Origin: Terriglobia bacterium
GTDB lineage: Bacteria; Acidobacteriota; Terriglobia; JAIQFV01
Direction of reading: 5' to 3'
DNA length: 64,000 bases
Assembly: GCA_020073085.1 (NCBI GenBank)
Contig: JAIQFV010000025.1
Span: 21,815-85,814 of the forward strand
Under the pieces are notes generated by a model. It did not search any database, was not told the DNA's origin, and was given only the letters and a program-made list of their open reading frames with translations. Shown here piece after piece: positions 30,877 through 39,696 of this stretch; position 1 is the first letter of the stretch; each line of letters begins with the position of its first letter. Position numbers and translations under genes: made by a program.

Positions 30877-32508
30877 ATGAAACTTCAGTCCTCCACGAGG
30901 AGTGAGATGCTCAGAACACTCCTGACGAGCCCGGGCGCGCGACGTGCCCAGTTAGCCGTTCTCTCGGGCTTCCTGCTGGCCCTGACCTTCCCGAAGTTCA
31001 ACTGTGGCTGGCTCGCGTGGTTTGCGCTCCTGCCCCTCTTCTTTGTTCTGCTTCAGCCCATCAGCCGTCGTGCCTCATTTCTGTATTCGCTTGTGTTCGG
31101 AGGCGTGTTCTATGCGCTGTTGCTCTACTGGGTGGCGGGGGTCATGCACCAGTTCGGATTTCTTCCTCTCCCTCTCGCCATCCTGTTCCTTCTCGGGTTC
31201 TCAATTTACAATGCGCTGTTTCTCGCGCTGTTCGGGATCCTGGCCCGCAAGATCCTGACCCAAAATTACCTCTATCTGAAGTGGTTTCTCCCCACCCCTC
31301 CCCAGATCGCTCTGCTCAATTCCGCTCTCGTGGCGGCCCTCTGGGTGTCCGTGGAGTTTTTGCAGACTCACCTCTTTGGCGGCTTTCCCTGGTGCTTGCT
31401 CGGCTATAGCCTCGTGAACTACCTCGGTCTCATGCAGGTGACCACGGTGACCGGAATTTACGGAGTTTCATTTCTTGTGTGCGGGATCAACGTCTTATTG
31501 GCGCAGGCGCTGTACCAGCGGAAACGGCCTTTGTTTGTGGGGACCGCGATTGTCCTGGGCCTGCTCCTTACAGGGGACTTCGCCCTTCGCACCTGGTGGC
31601 TGGGAGGATCGACGGACAGCGTTTCAGTGCGGTCGCAGGGAGGGCCGGCCCGGCATGACGTCGCTATCCTTCAAGTGAATATCCCTCAGGACACCGATTG
31701 GACTCGCCCCGTTTTTGATGCCTGGCTGTCGACGCTTGAAAAGATGCTTCTGGCTTCTCCCGGAGAGATCGCCGTCATGCCGGAAAATCCGGCCCCTTTT
31801 TACTATCCGGATGACCGCACTTTTACCGAGCGTTTGGAATCGATGGCAAACCGCTCAGGGGCCTATTTGATTGCGGGCGTCGTCATGTCTCACAGCGACG
31901 CCCAGGGTCATGCCGGGACTTTCAACAGCGCGGCCACGCTGGCGCCCGATGGTCATCTCGTTGCGGCCTATGACAAGCAACACCTGGTTCCTTTTGGAGA
32001 ATACGTCCCTCTGCGGAGGTATCTTTCCTTTGCAGGAAAGCTCACGCAGGAGGTCAGCGATTTCAGTGCCGGTGACAGGTTCACCCTCAGCCCGCTCCAT
32101 GAAAACCGGGCGGGGATTTTCATCTGTTATGAAGCCATCTTTCCGGACCTGGTCCGGCGCTTTACCGCCGCCGGCGCCGAAGTCCTGATCAATATCACCA
32201 ACGACGGCTGGTATGGAGACTCTTCCGCGCCTTATCAGCACTTTGAAATGTCCCGCGTCCGGGCCATCGAAAACCGCCGCTACCTGGTTCGCGCCGCCAA
32301 TACCGGGATCAGCGCGATCGTGGATCCCTATGGCCGAATCATCACGAGGACGAAACTGAACACGCAGGTCGTGCTTCACGGGGAAATAGAGTACCGCACC
32401 GACCGGACATTTTACGTTCGCTTCGGCGACGTTTTTGCGTGGCTGTGTGTCCTGTGGAGTGGGGGGTTCCTGGGATTCGTTTCTTTCAGGAAAAGAGAAG
32501 GTAGATAG
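30877..32508 (+). CDS. lnt: Apolipoprotein N-acyltransferase
   Basis: 543 residues. The N-terminal half is a six- to eight-helix membrane region (LAVLSGFLLALTFPKF, WLAWFALLPLFFVLL, and others). The C-terminal half is a nitrilase-fold domain with the catalytic set: Glu in VMPENPAPF, Lys in AAYDKQHLVPFGEYVP, and Cys in GIFICYEAIFPDLVR. It adds the third acyl chain to the N-terminal Cys of lipoproteins at the periplasmic face of the inner membrane, consistent with a double-membrane cell. The second Met (30907) is an alternative start. A TGTGCTACAATT extended -10-like site lies around 30705-30716. Confidence 0.95.
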   Translation: MKLQSSTRSEMLRTLLTSPGARRAQLAVLSGFLLALTFPKFNCGWLAWFALLPLFFVLLQPISRRASFLYSLVFGGVFYALLLYWVAGVMHQFGFLPLPLAILFLLGFSIYNALFLALFGILARKILTQNYLYLKWFLPTPPQIALLNSALVAALWVSVEFLQTHLFGGFPWCLLGYSLVNYLGLMQVTTVTGIYGVSFLVCGINVLLAQALYQRKRPLFVGTAIVLGLLLTGDFALRTWWLGGSTDSVSVRSQGGPARHDVAILQVNIPQDTDWTRPVFDAWLSTLEKMLLASPGEIAVMPENPAPFYYPDDRTFTERLESMANRSGAYLIAGVVMSHSDAQGHAGTFNSAATLAPDGHLVAAYDKQHLVPFGEYVPLRRYLSFAGKLTQEVSDFSAGDRFTLSPLHENRAGIFICYEAIFPDLVRRFTAAGAEVLINITNDGWYGDSSAPYQHFEMSRVRAIENRRYLVRAANTGISAIVDPYGRIITRTKLNTQVVLHGEIEYRTDRTFYVRFGDVFAWLCVLWSGGFLGFVSFRKREGR

Positions 32509-32563
32509 GCCCCGCAAAGACGCTGAGGACGCCGGGATCCCGACACAGGGCCTCGGGGCCCAA

Positions 32564-33049
32564 TTATTTCTCTTCGACCAATCTGTCGACGAGCTGTGTC
32601 ACTTCATCGATGTGACCGCGATCGTGCTCCACCATCTTCAGAAGAATTCCTTCCAGCGTGATGCGACCGACCGTCTCGAGCTCGCCCTCCCGCTCCAGGG
32701 CTGCGGGCCTGACTCCTTTGAGAAGCTGGAGGCTTCGCACACGCGCGGCCCGGAAACCTTGCAGTGCCGCCTTCAGGTCTTGAGCGTTGTAATCGCGTTC
32801 CTGCGCCAGACGGGTCCCGTCCACATCCGGAAGGCGGGGTCGGTCTTCAGTCAGCAGCCTTTCGATCCGCACATTGTACCCTTCCGCCTCAATGTCCCTA
32901 AGGTGGCACACATTTTCGAGAATCGAAAAATCCTTTGAAGAGGGCTTCCAGGTCAGGGCCTGGTGGTCGAGACCCTGGGTGAGCTGCAGAATCCGGTCCG
33001 GCGTCTCGCCCAGCGTTGTGAGGAAACGAACAAGCTCTTCTGGTTTCAT
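32564..33049 (-). CDS. DinB/YfiT-like four-helix metalloprotein
   Basis: 161 residues with the DinB_2 layout: an amphipathic first helix, NVCHLRDIE supplying the first metal His, and VEHDRGHIDEV supplying two more near the C-terminus. GGAGAA lies 7 bp before the ATG. Members are metal-dependent, often thiol-related hydrolases or transferases, mostly uncharacterised. It leads a minus-strand block and is followed by lnt in convergent orientation; cupin and phosphatase genes sit just upstream of it in the same direction. Confidence 0.88.
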   Translation of the reverse strand: MKPEELVRFLTTLGETPDRILQLTQGLDHQALTWKPSSKDFSILENVCHLRDIEAEGYNVRIERLLTEDRPRLPDVDGTRLAQERDYNAQDLKAALQGFRAARVRSLQLLKGVRPAALEREGELETVGRITLEGILLKMVEHDRGHIDEVTQLVDRLVEEK

Positions 33050-33095
33050 CAGTGTTCTCCGTTAAATCGCACCGGTGGCAGCCGTTTAACAACGG

Positions 33096-33458
33096 TCATA
33101 CCCTGTCCGGATTCGGCGCCGTGAAATTGGCATCAACGACATTGCCGGTATTCCTGGTTCCGGCAGGCTCAAACAGGAGGACCTCGACTTCTTCGTCGGC
33201 GACAGGCCTGTGCTCGACGCCGCGCGGGATGACAATCAGTTCGCCTTGTCCAAGCTCGACGACGCGATCCCGAAACTCGACGCGGAACTTTCCCTTCCAC
33301 ACGAGAAAAAGCTCGTCTTCATCGGCATGGTGATGCCAGACAAACTCTCCCTTGAACTTGACCAATTTAACTTCCTGTCCATTCAGCGCCGCAACGACCT
33401 TGGGCCGCCAATGTTCGGTGAAAAGCGCGAACTTCTCAGCAATGCTGGTCTTGTTCAT
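33096..33458 (-). CDS. Small cupin-domain protein
   Basis: Start set at the ATG at 33458 (MNKTSIAEKF), with GAAGGGA upstream; the frame extends to 33488 without support. Of 120 residues, the cupin motifs are FVWHHHADEDELFLVWKG (motif 1, metal His/His/Glu) and IPRGVEHRP (motif 2 with the last His). The domain has the single-barrel size of a mannose-6-phosphate isomerase-like cupin; substrate is unknown. It lies in a same-strand run: phosphatase, cupin, DinB-like protein. No start overlap is seen. Confidence 0.88.
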   Translation of the reverse strand: MNKTSIAEKFALFTEHWRPKVVAALNGQEVKLVKFKGEFVWHHHADEDELFLVWKGKFRVEFRDRVVELGQGELIVIPRGVEHRPVADEEVEVLLFEPAGTRNTGNVVDANFTAPNPDRV

Positions 33459-33506
33459 TTCATCCCTTCGGCTGTTCATTCCGATCACAACAAGATTGCC
33501 GGTGGG

Positions 33507-33917
33507 TCATGGCGCGTCGTCGCCGATGCTCAGCCGTCCCTGAATATGTTCTACTGCGGATCCGGTCCGGGAGATCCCGGCATTGCAGTGCACCAAAACC
33601 GGTTTGGGAAGGTGCTGATAGGCTTGCCACACCTGCTCGAGTTGCCCCGTGGAGAGCGGCGGCCACTGGAAGTCTTTGACTGGAATGTGGACGACCTTAA
33701 ATCCGGCCTCCTCGTAGTAAATCAGAAGACCCGCCGGCAGGCCGGGACAGAAGAGCAACTGTTCTTCGGCAAGAAGGCACAGAATCGATTTGATTCCGAA
33801 GCCGTGCAGCGATTCGAGCCAACGATCGACCTCCTCCTGCGACGTTTCCGTATTCAGCCCGTCAAAACCCGGCCGGCAACTTCTAGCCAGGAGGTCCTCC
33901 ATGACCCACTCAACCAT
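33507..33917 (-). CDS. Dual-specificity / tyrosine phosphatase family protein
   Basis: About 136 residues from the ATG at 33917, which has AGGGG 9 bp upstream; 33926 is an alternative ATG but that signal would touch it. The C-terminal HCNAGISRTGSAVEHI is the HCx5R(T/S)G signature, with catalytic Cys and Arg, and the KDFQWPP segment carries the general-acid region. The size and WLESLHGFGIKSILCLLAEE start fit atypical dual-specificity phosphatases. Targets may be phosphotyrosine proteins, phosphosugars or phosphoinositides and cannot be set from sequence. Confidence 0.9.
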   Translation of the reverse strand: MVEWVMEDLLARSCRPGFDGLNTETSQEEVDRWLESLHGFGIKSILCLLAEEQLLFCPGLPAGLLIYYEEAGFKVVHIPVKDFQWPPLSTGQLEQVWQAYQHLPKPVLVHCNAGISRTGSAVEHIQGRLSIGDDAP

Positions 33918-34167
33918 ATCAAACATCCCCTAAGCAAGGATTCCGTCCACCAAGGCCGCCCAGATGGACCCTTTTCGAGAAACCGAATCCCAAGAGAATT
34001 ATCGGCCCTCGGTTGTGCGAGATTCACTGACGAATCATCGGGAGTATACCGCCCCTCCCAGCAGCGGGCAAGGCAAGGGGACATTTAAGCGGGAATTAAT
34101 GCATCACAGGCAGGGGAACCGGCCTCCGCGCCTCAGCAGTAAAGGAGTGCTGAGGCGGGAGACAGGG

Positions 34168-36429
34168 TCAATTTGAAGTCACTTCATAAACCTTCCCGTC
34201 CAGGACGAACCTGACCTTCGTGCCCAACGAGAAGTACTCCGAGGCCCCGGGGAGTTGCGCCGCCAACTTGAAATACTCGTCGCTGCCAAATTCGATCTTC
34301 ACCACGGGGAGCGACTTCTGCTCGTCGTATTGCGAATCCACCCAGACCCCCTCCTTCAACATGAAGGTCTTGTTGCGGACGTAGCGGACATTGTTCAGCC
34401 CGGAACTTTCGGCACGCTCCGCGGCTTTAAGCCGCTGCAGAGTGACACTGGATTGGACCGCGTTGGAACCTGATTGGGCGGCCATGTCGACCGACATGGT
34501 GGCGGCCGGCGAGGGGGCCGACTTGGAGGCGGGCCCGCCCACAACGCCCCCGACCACACCGCCCGTCGGAATCTGCCGCATCGCCCGGCGGTCATCCTCC
34601 GTAATCAGGAAAGAGGTGTAGGGCGTGGCGATGCCATACCGGGTGGCAAGCTCGACGATTTCGTCCTTCACTTCCTTGGACTCGCCATTCAGCCGGATCT
34701 GGTCCATCAAATAGCCTACTTTCCGGATAGCCCACAGGCGCGGGATGAAGTCGGTTTCGGAATTCTCTGAAGGGAACGCCAGGGTCCCGAGGGCGAAGGT
34801 GCGCCTTCCCGAATTGACTTCCCCTTCGAGCGTCGCATCGACCGAATGGCTTCCTGTGTAACGCCCGACAATCACGAGTTGGGAACCTTTGAACAAATCA
34901 GGGAGCACCCGGGGAAAGACATCGTCGACTTTTACATCACCCAGCTCCAGCTTCAGGTTGGTCAGCACCGGCGAATTCACTTTCGTGAAGATATTGGAGA
35001 CGCGCACCTCCAGGTCTTCCTTCGGCCCGATGTACTCAGCGACCCCGTGATTCCCTTCGGCCAGGGGATCCAGCAGATGGGTGTTGACGTCGTATCCCAC
35101 GCCCACCGTGAAGAGACGCGTGTGGGTCGGATTGGCATGTTGGGTGTTGCTGAGGATCCGGCTGATGTTCTGTTCTCCCACGGTGGGCAGGCCGTCGGTC
35201 AAGAACACGATGAAGTGGGGCCGCATGTCCTCGCGGAACATTTTCAGGGCAGCCAGCAATGCCGAGTTAATGTCCGTGCCGCCGTTCGCCTCCAGCTTGG
35301 ACACGTATTCCACCGCGCGTTCGATCCCGGCCGGGGTCGCCGGCACCAGCCCCCTTTCAAAGAGGTGCTCCTCACTCGCAAAGTGAATGACATTAAACGA
35401 ATCGCCGGGGTGAAGCGAGCGGATGCCGAATTTCAAGGCCTCGCGCGCCTTGGTGATTTTTCCCTCTTCGCTCATGGAGCCGGAGGTGTCGAGGACAAAG
35501 ACGATGTCCTTGGGAACGGCTTGGCTCTGTTTCAACTCGAGCTTCGGCGAGAGCAGGGCTATGAAGAACCCGTCCTTGCCTTTTTCGCGGTAGGTCAACA
35601 AGCTCAGACCGAATTCCTTGTCGGAAAGGGAATAATACAGAATGAAATCCTGGGTAGGCTTCACCTGCGATTGTTCGAAGCTCGCAGAGACGCGGGTCTC
35701 GCCCTTCCGGTTGATTTCCAGCGCGTGGGTAGGTGAGTAAATGTTCTTCAACGCCACGTTGGACGCAATTTCGATTTTTCCGGCAAGCGTTCCGATCGGC
35801 TGCGCCAAGGCATTGTGGCCGACTCCAAGAGGATATTCGACCTTCACGGTCCCCTGCTCTGCCTTGAGAATCTGGGAATAACGGATCTCAATCTTCTGAT
35901 CGCTCCCCGGGCCAATGGGAAAGACGCGCGCCTGGAAGAGATTCTTGCCGACGTACTCAAGCAAACCGGGGTCGCGCAAACGGCGGACAATCTCGTTGTA
36001 GGTCTGGCGGGCCTTGTCGCGCTCCACCAGCTCTCCTACAATGCGCTTCCCCCCGGTCCACATGGCAAATTCTTCAATGGAGGCACTCTCGGGAATTGGA
36101 AAATAAAACACGCCCTCGGCAGCCCAGCGATTGGGATTCTGGAAGACCTGCTCGATATGGGTACTGGCCACCTGGTTGTTGACCGTGGTCGAAAACGTAA
36201 TGGACTTCACCGGGAGGGGTGCTTCCAACTCCACACAGGGAGGCCTCTGAGGTGGCAGGGGCCAGGGACCCGGACAACGGCGCGGAATCATGATTCCTTG
36301 ACCGAATACGAGCGAAGGAAGGATACAACCCAGGAGGAAAAGAAGCGGAGCTCCGGAAAGGATGACCCGGCGGTTTCTTTCAACCCTCTGGGGTTTCACG
36401 TTGATAGCACTGGATGGTTGGGCTTCCAC
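34168..36429 (-). CDS. VIT and von Willebrand A domain protein
   Basis: Start chosen as a GTG at 36429 because GGAGGTGATCAA stands directly before it; a longer frame to 36462 uses ATG but has no ribosome site. The 753-residue protein has a hydrophobic export signal (VILSGAPLLFLLGCILPSLVFGQ), then a Vault/inter-alpha-trypsin (VIT) domain (about 70-220: EQVFQNPNRWAAEGVFYFPIPESASIEEFAMWTGGKRIVGE) and a VWA domain (about 295-470) with an intact MIDAS (DTSGSMS, then Thr, then LTDGLPT). A C-terminal domain with a Gly/Val/Ala linker follows. It probably mediates metal-dependent surface or periplasmic protein contacts. No neighbour suggests a partner. Confidence 0.92.
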   Translation of the reverse strand: MEAQPSSAINVKPQRVERNRRVILSGAPLLFLLGCILPSLVFGQGIMIPRRCPGPWPLPPQRPPCVELEAPLPVKSITFSTTVNNQVASTHIEQVFQNPNRWAAEGVFYFPIPESASIEEFAMWTGGKRIVGELVERDKARQTYNEIVRRLRDPGLLEYVGKNLFQARVFPIGPGSDQKIEIRYSQILKAEQGTVKVEYPLGVGHNALAQPIGTLAGKIEIASNVALKNIYSPTHALEINRKGETRVSASFEQSQVKPTQDFILYYSLSDKEFGLSLLTYREKGKDGFFIALLSPKLELKQSQAVPKDIVFVLDTSGSMSEEGKITKAREALKFGIRSLHPGDSFNVIHFASEEHLFERGLVPATPAGIERAVEYVSKLEANGGTDINSALLAALKMFREDMRPHFIVFLTDGLPTVGEQNISRILSNTQHANPTHTRLFTVGVGYDVNTHLLDPLAEGNHGVAEYIGPKEDLEVRVSNIFTKVNSPVLTNLKLELGDVKVDDVFPRVLPDLFKGSQLVIVGRYTGSHSVDATLEGEVNSGRRTFALGTLAFPSENSETDFIPRLWAIRKVGYLMDQIRLNGESKEVKDEIVELATRYGIATPYTSFLITEDDRRAMRQIPTGGVVGGVVGGPASKSAPSPAATMSVDMAAQSGSNAVQSSVTLQRLKAAERAESSGLNNVRYVRNKTFMLKEGVWVDSQYDEQKSLPVVKIEFGSDEYFKLAAQLPGASEYFSLGTKVRFVLDGKVYEVTSN

Positions 36430-36905
36430 TTGATCACCTCCGGTCGCACTCCAGGAAGACAACTTTGCTGTGTTACATACGTCTTTGCACCTTCAAAAAG
36501 TTAGACATCCGGAATCAACCAAAAGTTCGAATTATTAGATGCAGACGCGGAGAAAAGGTGCAAGGTCGGAATAAGAGAATCTCAGCGAGGGGGTTCGTCG
36601 AGCGCGGTGTAGGCTGGATCTGAAACATCCCCCGACTCCCGTCGGGGGGATTATGGCGGCGGAAGGCTGGGTTGGCAGGCGGCATCTGAAACATCCCCCG
36701 ACTGCCGTCGGGGGGATTATGGCGGCGGAAGGCTGGGTTGGTAGGCGGCATCTGAAACATCCCCCGACTCCCGTCGGGGGGATTCGGAGCAGTGCACGAC
36801 CATTTCTTCTGCGTTCCAGCGTTGCGCCAAGAATCCCCCCAGCGGAAGCTGGGGGATCGTTCCTGTGCAGTCTACAAACGAGCTCGCTTTACCCACAGAG
36901 AATCC
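36430..36905. repeat. REP family 2 array left of the double-Y1 transposase
   Basis: Three units with exact 66-bp period, palindrome starts at 36626, 36692 and 36758 (CATCCCCCGACTCCCGTCGG and the GCC variant). Linkers carry ggcggcggaaggctgggttgg. A palindrome with GGAA loop (CCCCCCAGC/GCTGGGGG) follows at 36829-36856. Another decayed unit lies over the transposase stop (see that gene). The stretch 36463-36605 shows no gene. Confidence 0.92.
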
Positions 36906-36940
36906 CACCGACGGCAGTCGGTGGATATTTCAAATCCTGC

Positions 36941-37762
36941 CTACCAGCCGTTCCTCAAAAATGTCCTCATCAACGCTGTTGTGAATTCGCCGCAGGTTCC
37001 AGCGTACGCCGAGCTTTCCCACAGTCGGTCCATCCCTGCCCTCACGAGAATCTCCGGAAAGTGTTTCGCCATGAAATACTGTCCGTTATTCATCAGCGCG
37101 AGCACGCAAGACTCCACGCTCGCCTGAGGCACAATTCTCATCAGCAGGTGTCCATGATCCGGCAGGATACTCATTTGATCAATGGCGAATCCCCGTTTTT
37201 CCGCGACCCCGAGCCAGTAGCTACCCAACTCCCGGGCAGTCGCAGCATCAAACACGGCTCTCCGAAATTGCGTCGCCAGGACCACATGATGACTCAAGTC
37301 AAAGAAGGCATGCGCAGAACGGAGTGGTCTTCGATCCTGATTCCGGTAACGAAATACGGGTGGAAGAAGGCGGTCAGCGTATCTGTGGTGCGCTGTCTGG
37401 GCCATCAGATAGTGACGAACGGTCTCCCGGTTCACTCGCCCAGTGCTTTTCGCCAGAAATCCCCGCGCCCATACGGGAGATTCCAATCCACACACTGAAG
37501 CCAGGTTCGTCTTGAGGGTCTGGATCACCCTTGAGATCGCTTGATCCGGACGCAAACTCACCACCAAGCGGACTTGCTTGGAACACCATTTGGACTCAAA
37601 AAGATGATAGCCGTGCTTTTGGCAGATTTCGAGAAGGCGTGCACTGAGCCTTTCCAGCAACATTGAGGAAGTGAAAAGTGCCTTCCGACGATGAGATCGA
37701 AAACAGATGTAATAATGAAGTTGATAGGCCCAGTTCAAGGACTCATAATTTTGAATATTCAT
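36941..37762 (-). CDS. Fused double-Y1 (IS200/RAYT-type) transposase with complementary motif loss
   Basis: Start set at the ATG at 37762 (MNIQNYESLNWAYQLHYY); the frame continues to 37909 through repeat-like sequence. The 273 residues hold two Y1 domains in tandem. Domain 1 (about 8-125) aligns with TnpA by YYICFRSHRRKAL, but the HUH position reads Q63-V64-R65 while the helix TVRHYLMAQ keeps Tyr118. Domain 2 (about 150-273) has ILPDHGHLLM with His203/His205 but the helix ALMRTFLRN has Phe268 for Tyr. Each half therefore lacks the part the other retains. TnpA dimers share HUH and Tyr across subunits, so an intramolecular composite site is possible. REP units flank the gene, and the final NGW-stop is coded by a REP unit. 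A weak ribosome site (GGAAAG) lies about 11 bp upstream. Confidence 0.9.
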   Translation of the reverse strand: MNIQNYESLNWAYQLHYYICFRSHRRKALFTSSMLLERLSARLLEICQKHGYHLFESKWCSKQVRLVVSLRPDQAISRVIQTLKTNLASVCGLESPVWARGFLAKSTGRVNRETVRHYLMAQTAHHRYADRLLPPVFRYRNQDRRPLRSAHAFFDLSHHVVLATQFRRAVFDAATARELGSYWLGVAEKRGFAIDQMSILPDHGHLLMRIVPQASVESCVLALMNNGQYFMAKHFPEILVRAGMDRLWESSAYAGTCGEFTTALMRTFLRNGW

Positions 37763-37839
37763 GTGGAGCGACTTTCCGGGGGGAAATGTTAAGTCAATTC
37801 TGCCATGGGCCCTGCAAAAGGGGAAGAGAATTGAGGGGG

Positions 37840-38030
37840 GCGCGCGGTAGGTCGTATCTGAAACATCCCCCGACTGCCGTCGGGGGGATTGTGGCCGCGG
37901 ATCGCTCATGCGGTAGGTTGCACCTGAACGATCCCCCGACTGCCGTCGGGGGGATTATGGCGGCGGAAGGCTGGGCTGGTAGGCTGGATCTGAAACATCC
38001 CCCGACTCCCGTCGGGGGGATTGTCACTGA
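37840..38030. repeat. REP family 2 array right of the double-Y1 transposase
   Basis: Three units with 66-bp period, palindromes starting at 37864, 37930 and 37996, in the same orientation as the left array. The unit sequence (tctgaaacatcccccgact...ggggggatt) repeats the left array nearly base for base. The array ends 30 bp before the stop of the next gene. Confidence 0.92.
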
Positions 38031-38058
38031 AGAAGATTCGGGGATGGAGACTAAAAAT

Positions 38059-39069
38059 TCACGCAGCCCGGACAAACCAGGGCTTGCCGGTCCCGAATTT
38101 CGTGGCCAGTGAAATTCCGAGGGCAAAAATGAAAACGAGATAGGGGATGAACCAGTTGACCACTGGGATAAAAGAGAGCAATGACCAGAGAATCAGCCCC
38201 AGGAGGGCATAAAGGGCGAGGGGCAGCGGCCGTTTCAGAAGCCAGCGTACCAAAAAGCGTCCGATGGTGAGATAAAACGCCACGGCGCCAAAGGCCCACA
38301 TTGAAAAAAGCAACAGGATCAGCAGAAACACCAGGGGGATTCCGATCACGATCTTGATCATTAGGGAAAACAACGCCAGCAAACCGATGAACACGATCAG
38401 GGCGAGCAGGCCGATCACCGAGATCTTTGCAAAGTCCCGTTCAAAACGGTCCATCGCAAAAGCGGTCTGGACGGGAATGAACAGGATCACCAGGACCGCG
38501 ATGATGAACCATGCCAGAACTCTTGCCAGCCGCCACAGCAGCGCGTTGCGTTCGAAATGGCGGGTCAGGACAGAGCCCTCGCGCTGAGAAAAGGTGTGCC
38601 GCAATTCATCCTGAAAATAGGTGGTCGCCAGTGTCTTTCCCGCGACGCGGGCGCTGGGATCGTGATACAGCTTCCCGCCCAGCACGATCAGGTCGCCCCC
38701 CACGACCGCTTCCGGCCCCAGCCAAACATCGCCGCCCATAGAGGCCACATCCCCGTCCACCTTTCCGTTCACGGTGACGCTTCCGCCCAGCGCGGTCACG
38801 GACTGTTTCGCTTCCCCGTCGATGAAAACGGAATGTCCGACCGAAATGACGTCGCTTTCCGCCGTGCGGTTTTTTTCGATGGTGATATCCTCGCGGACGG
38901 GAGCGGGCCGAACGGGCGTCTGCGCTTCGGGGCCGGGCTCGATCGCGGGCATACACAGGAGGCTGCCGGAAAGAAAAAAACCGGGAATTAAGAAGATCAG
39001 GAAGGAGAGAAAGCGCGGGAACCGCCTCAACCAGCCCGAGGGGTCTGCCGCTTTAGAACGTCTTGTCAT
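38059..39069 (-). CDS. Bactofilin-like membrane protein of an ECF sigma operon
   Basis: Start set at the ATG at 39069 with GAGGTGGGA upstream; it overlaps the anti-sigma gene by 17 bp. About 336 residues: an N-terminal hydrophobic segment (FLSFLIFLIPGFFLSGSLL), then a right-handed beta-helix-like polymer-forming region (SVTALGGSVTVNGKVDGDVASMGGDVWLGPEAVVGGDLIVLGGK), then at least five transmembrane helices to the C-terminus (VLAWFIIAVLVILFIPV and on). The arrangement suggests a membrane-bound envelope protein; function unproven. Coupling to the sigma and anti-sigma genes suggests it senses or builds envelope structure under the same stress control. Confidence 0.88.
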   Translation of the reverse strand: MTRRSKAADPSGWLRRFPRFLSFLIFLIPGFFLSGSLLCMPAIEPGPEAQTPVRPAPVREDITIEKNRTAESDVISVGHSVFIDGEAKQSVTALGGSVTVNGKVDGDVASMGGDVWLGPEAVVGGDLIVLGGKLYHDPSARVAGKTLATTYFQDELRHTFSQREGSVLTRHFERNALLWRLARVLAWFIIAVLVILFIPVQTAFAMDRFERDFAKISVIGLLALIVFIGLLALFSLMIKIVIGIPLVFLLILLLFSMWAFGAVAFYLTIGRFLVRWLLKRPLPLALYALLGLILWSLLSFIPVVNWFIPYLVFIFALGISLATKFGTGKPWFVRAA

Positions 39070-39634
39070 TCCCACCTCGACGGACGCGCAGGTGCACGTC
39101 CTCAAGCATCAGCCGCTCATAACGGGTGAGAAGTTTAATGAGCGCGAAGCCTGCCACGAGCGTAGCGAACATCACCACCAGCAGTGACAACGGCGCTGAG
39201 GCGGAGAGCCACTGGCTGCCTGATTCCGTCACGGTGTTCATGGTGCGCAGCACGGCCAGCATTGATTTCAGGGGAAGTTGGGCCCAACCCAAAGTCACAT
39301 CGAAAAACGTCTTTTGGAGGCCCCCCAGAAATACCACAAGGGTGAGAAGGGTCAGACCGTAGCCGGCTGTCAAGAGGGAAAACTTTCGTTCTTCGGCGGG
39401 AATAATTTGAGAATAAATTTGCTGACGCACGCGGTACATGACATGGGGGATGAAATGCTTGGGCGGATCGATCGGAGGGATTTCGGAGAGGCCGCCGACG
39501 AGCCTGACCTCCTGGCCATACCGCGTCAGGCAGGTGGAACAGTACTGGAGGTGAATATCGATCTTCCGCAGCTCGCCTTCGTCGAGCGCTCGATCGTGAT
39601 AAGCCGAAAAGTCAATTTCGTCGCATCTCAGCAT
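39053..39634 (-). CDS. Putative anti-sigma factor with zinc-finger-like N-terminus
   Basis: 193 residues. The N-terminal MLRCDEIDFSAYHDRALDEGELRKIDIHLQYCSTC contains the HxxxCxxC signature (His28, Cys32, Cys35) of zinc-binding anti-sigma domains. Two transmembrane helices follow (LLTAGYGLTLLTLVVFLGGL and LSLLVVMFATLVAGFALIKLL). This is the layout of a membrane anti-sigma factor, holding the sigma through its cytoplasmic N-terminus. It is 62 bp downstream of the sigma gene and overlaps the next gene, supporting one operon. Confidence 0.88.
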   Translation of the reverse strand: MLRCDEIDFSAYHDRALDEGELRKIDIHLQYCSTCLTRYGQEVRLVGGLSEIPPIDPPKHFIPHVMYRVRQQIYSQIIPAEERKFSLLTAGYGLTLLTLVVFLGGLQKTFFDVTLGWAQLPLKSMLAVLRTMNTVTESGSQWLSASAPLSLLVVMFATLVAGFALIKLLTRYERLMLEDVHLRVRRGGNDKTF

Positions 39635-39696
39635 GGGTCTCTACACCTTCTCCTACAAAGTCACCTCGGTGGCTGCCGGAAGCCTGCCCCTCCCGA

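Noticed and set aside
36653..37498. 281-codon plus-strand frame opposite the double-Y1 gene
   Set aside because: It reads through REP units and antisense to the transposase, with no domain and no ribosome site.
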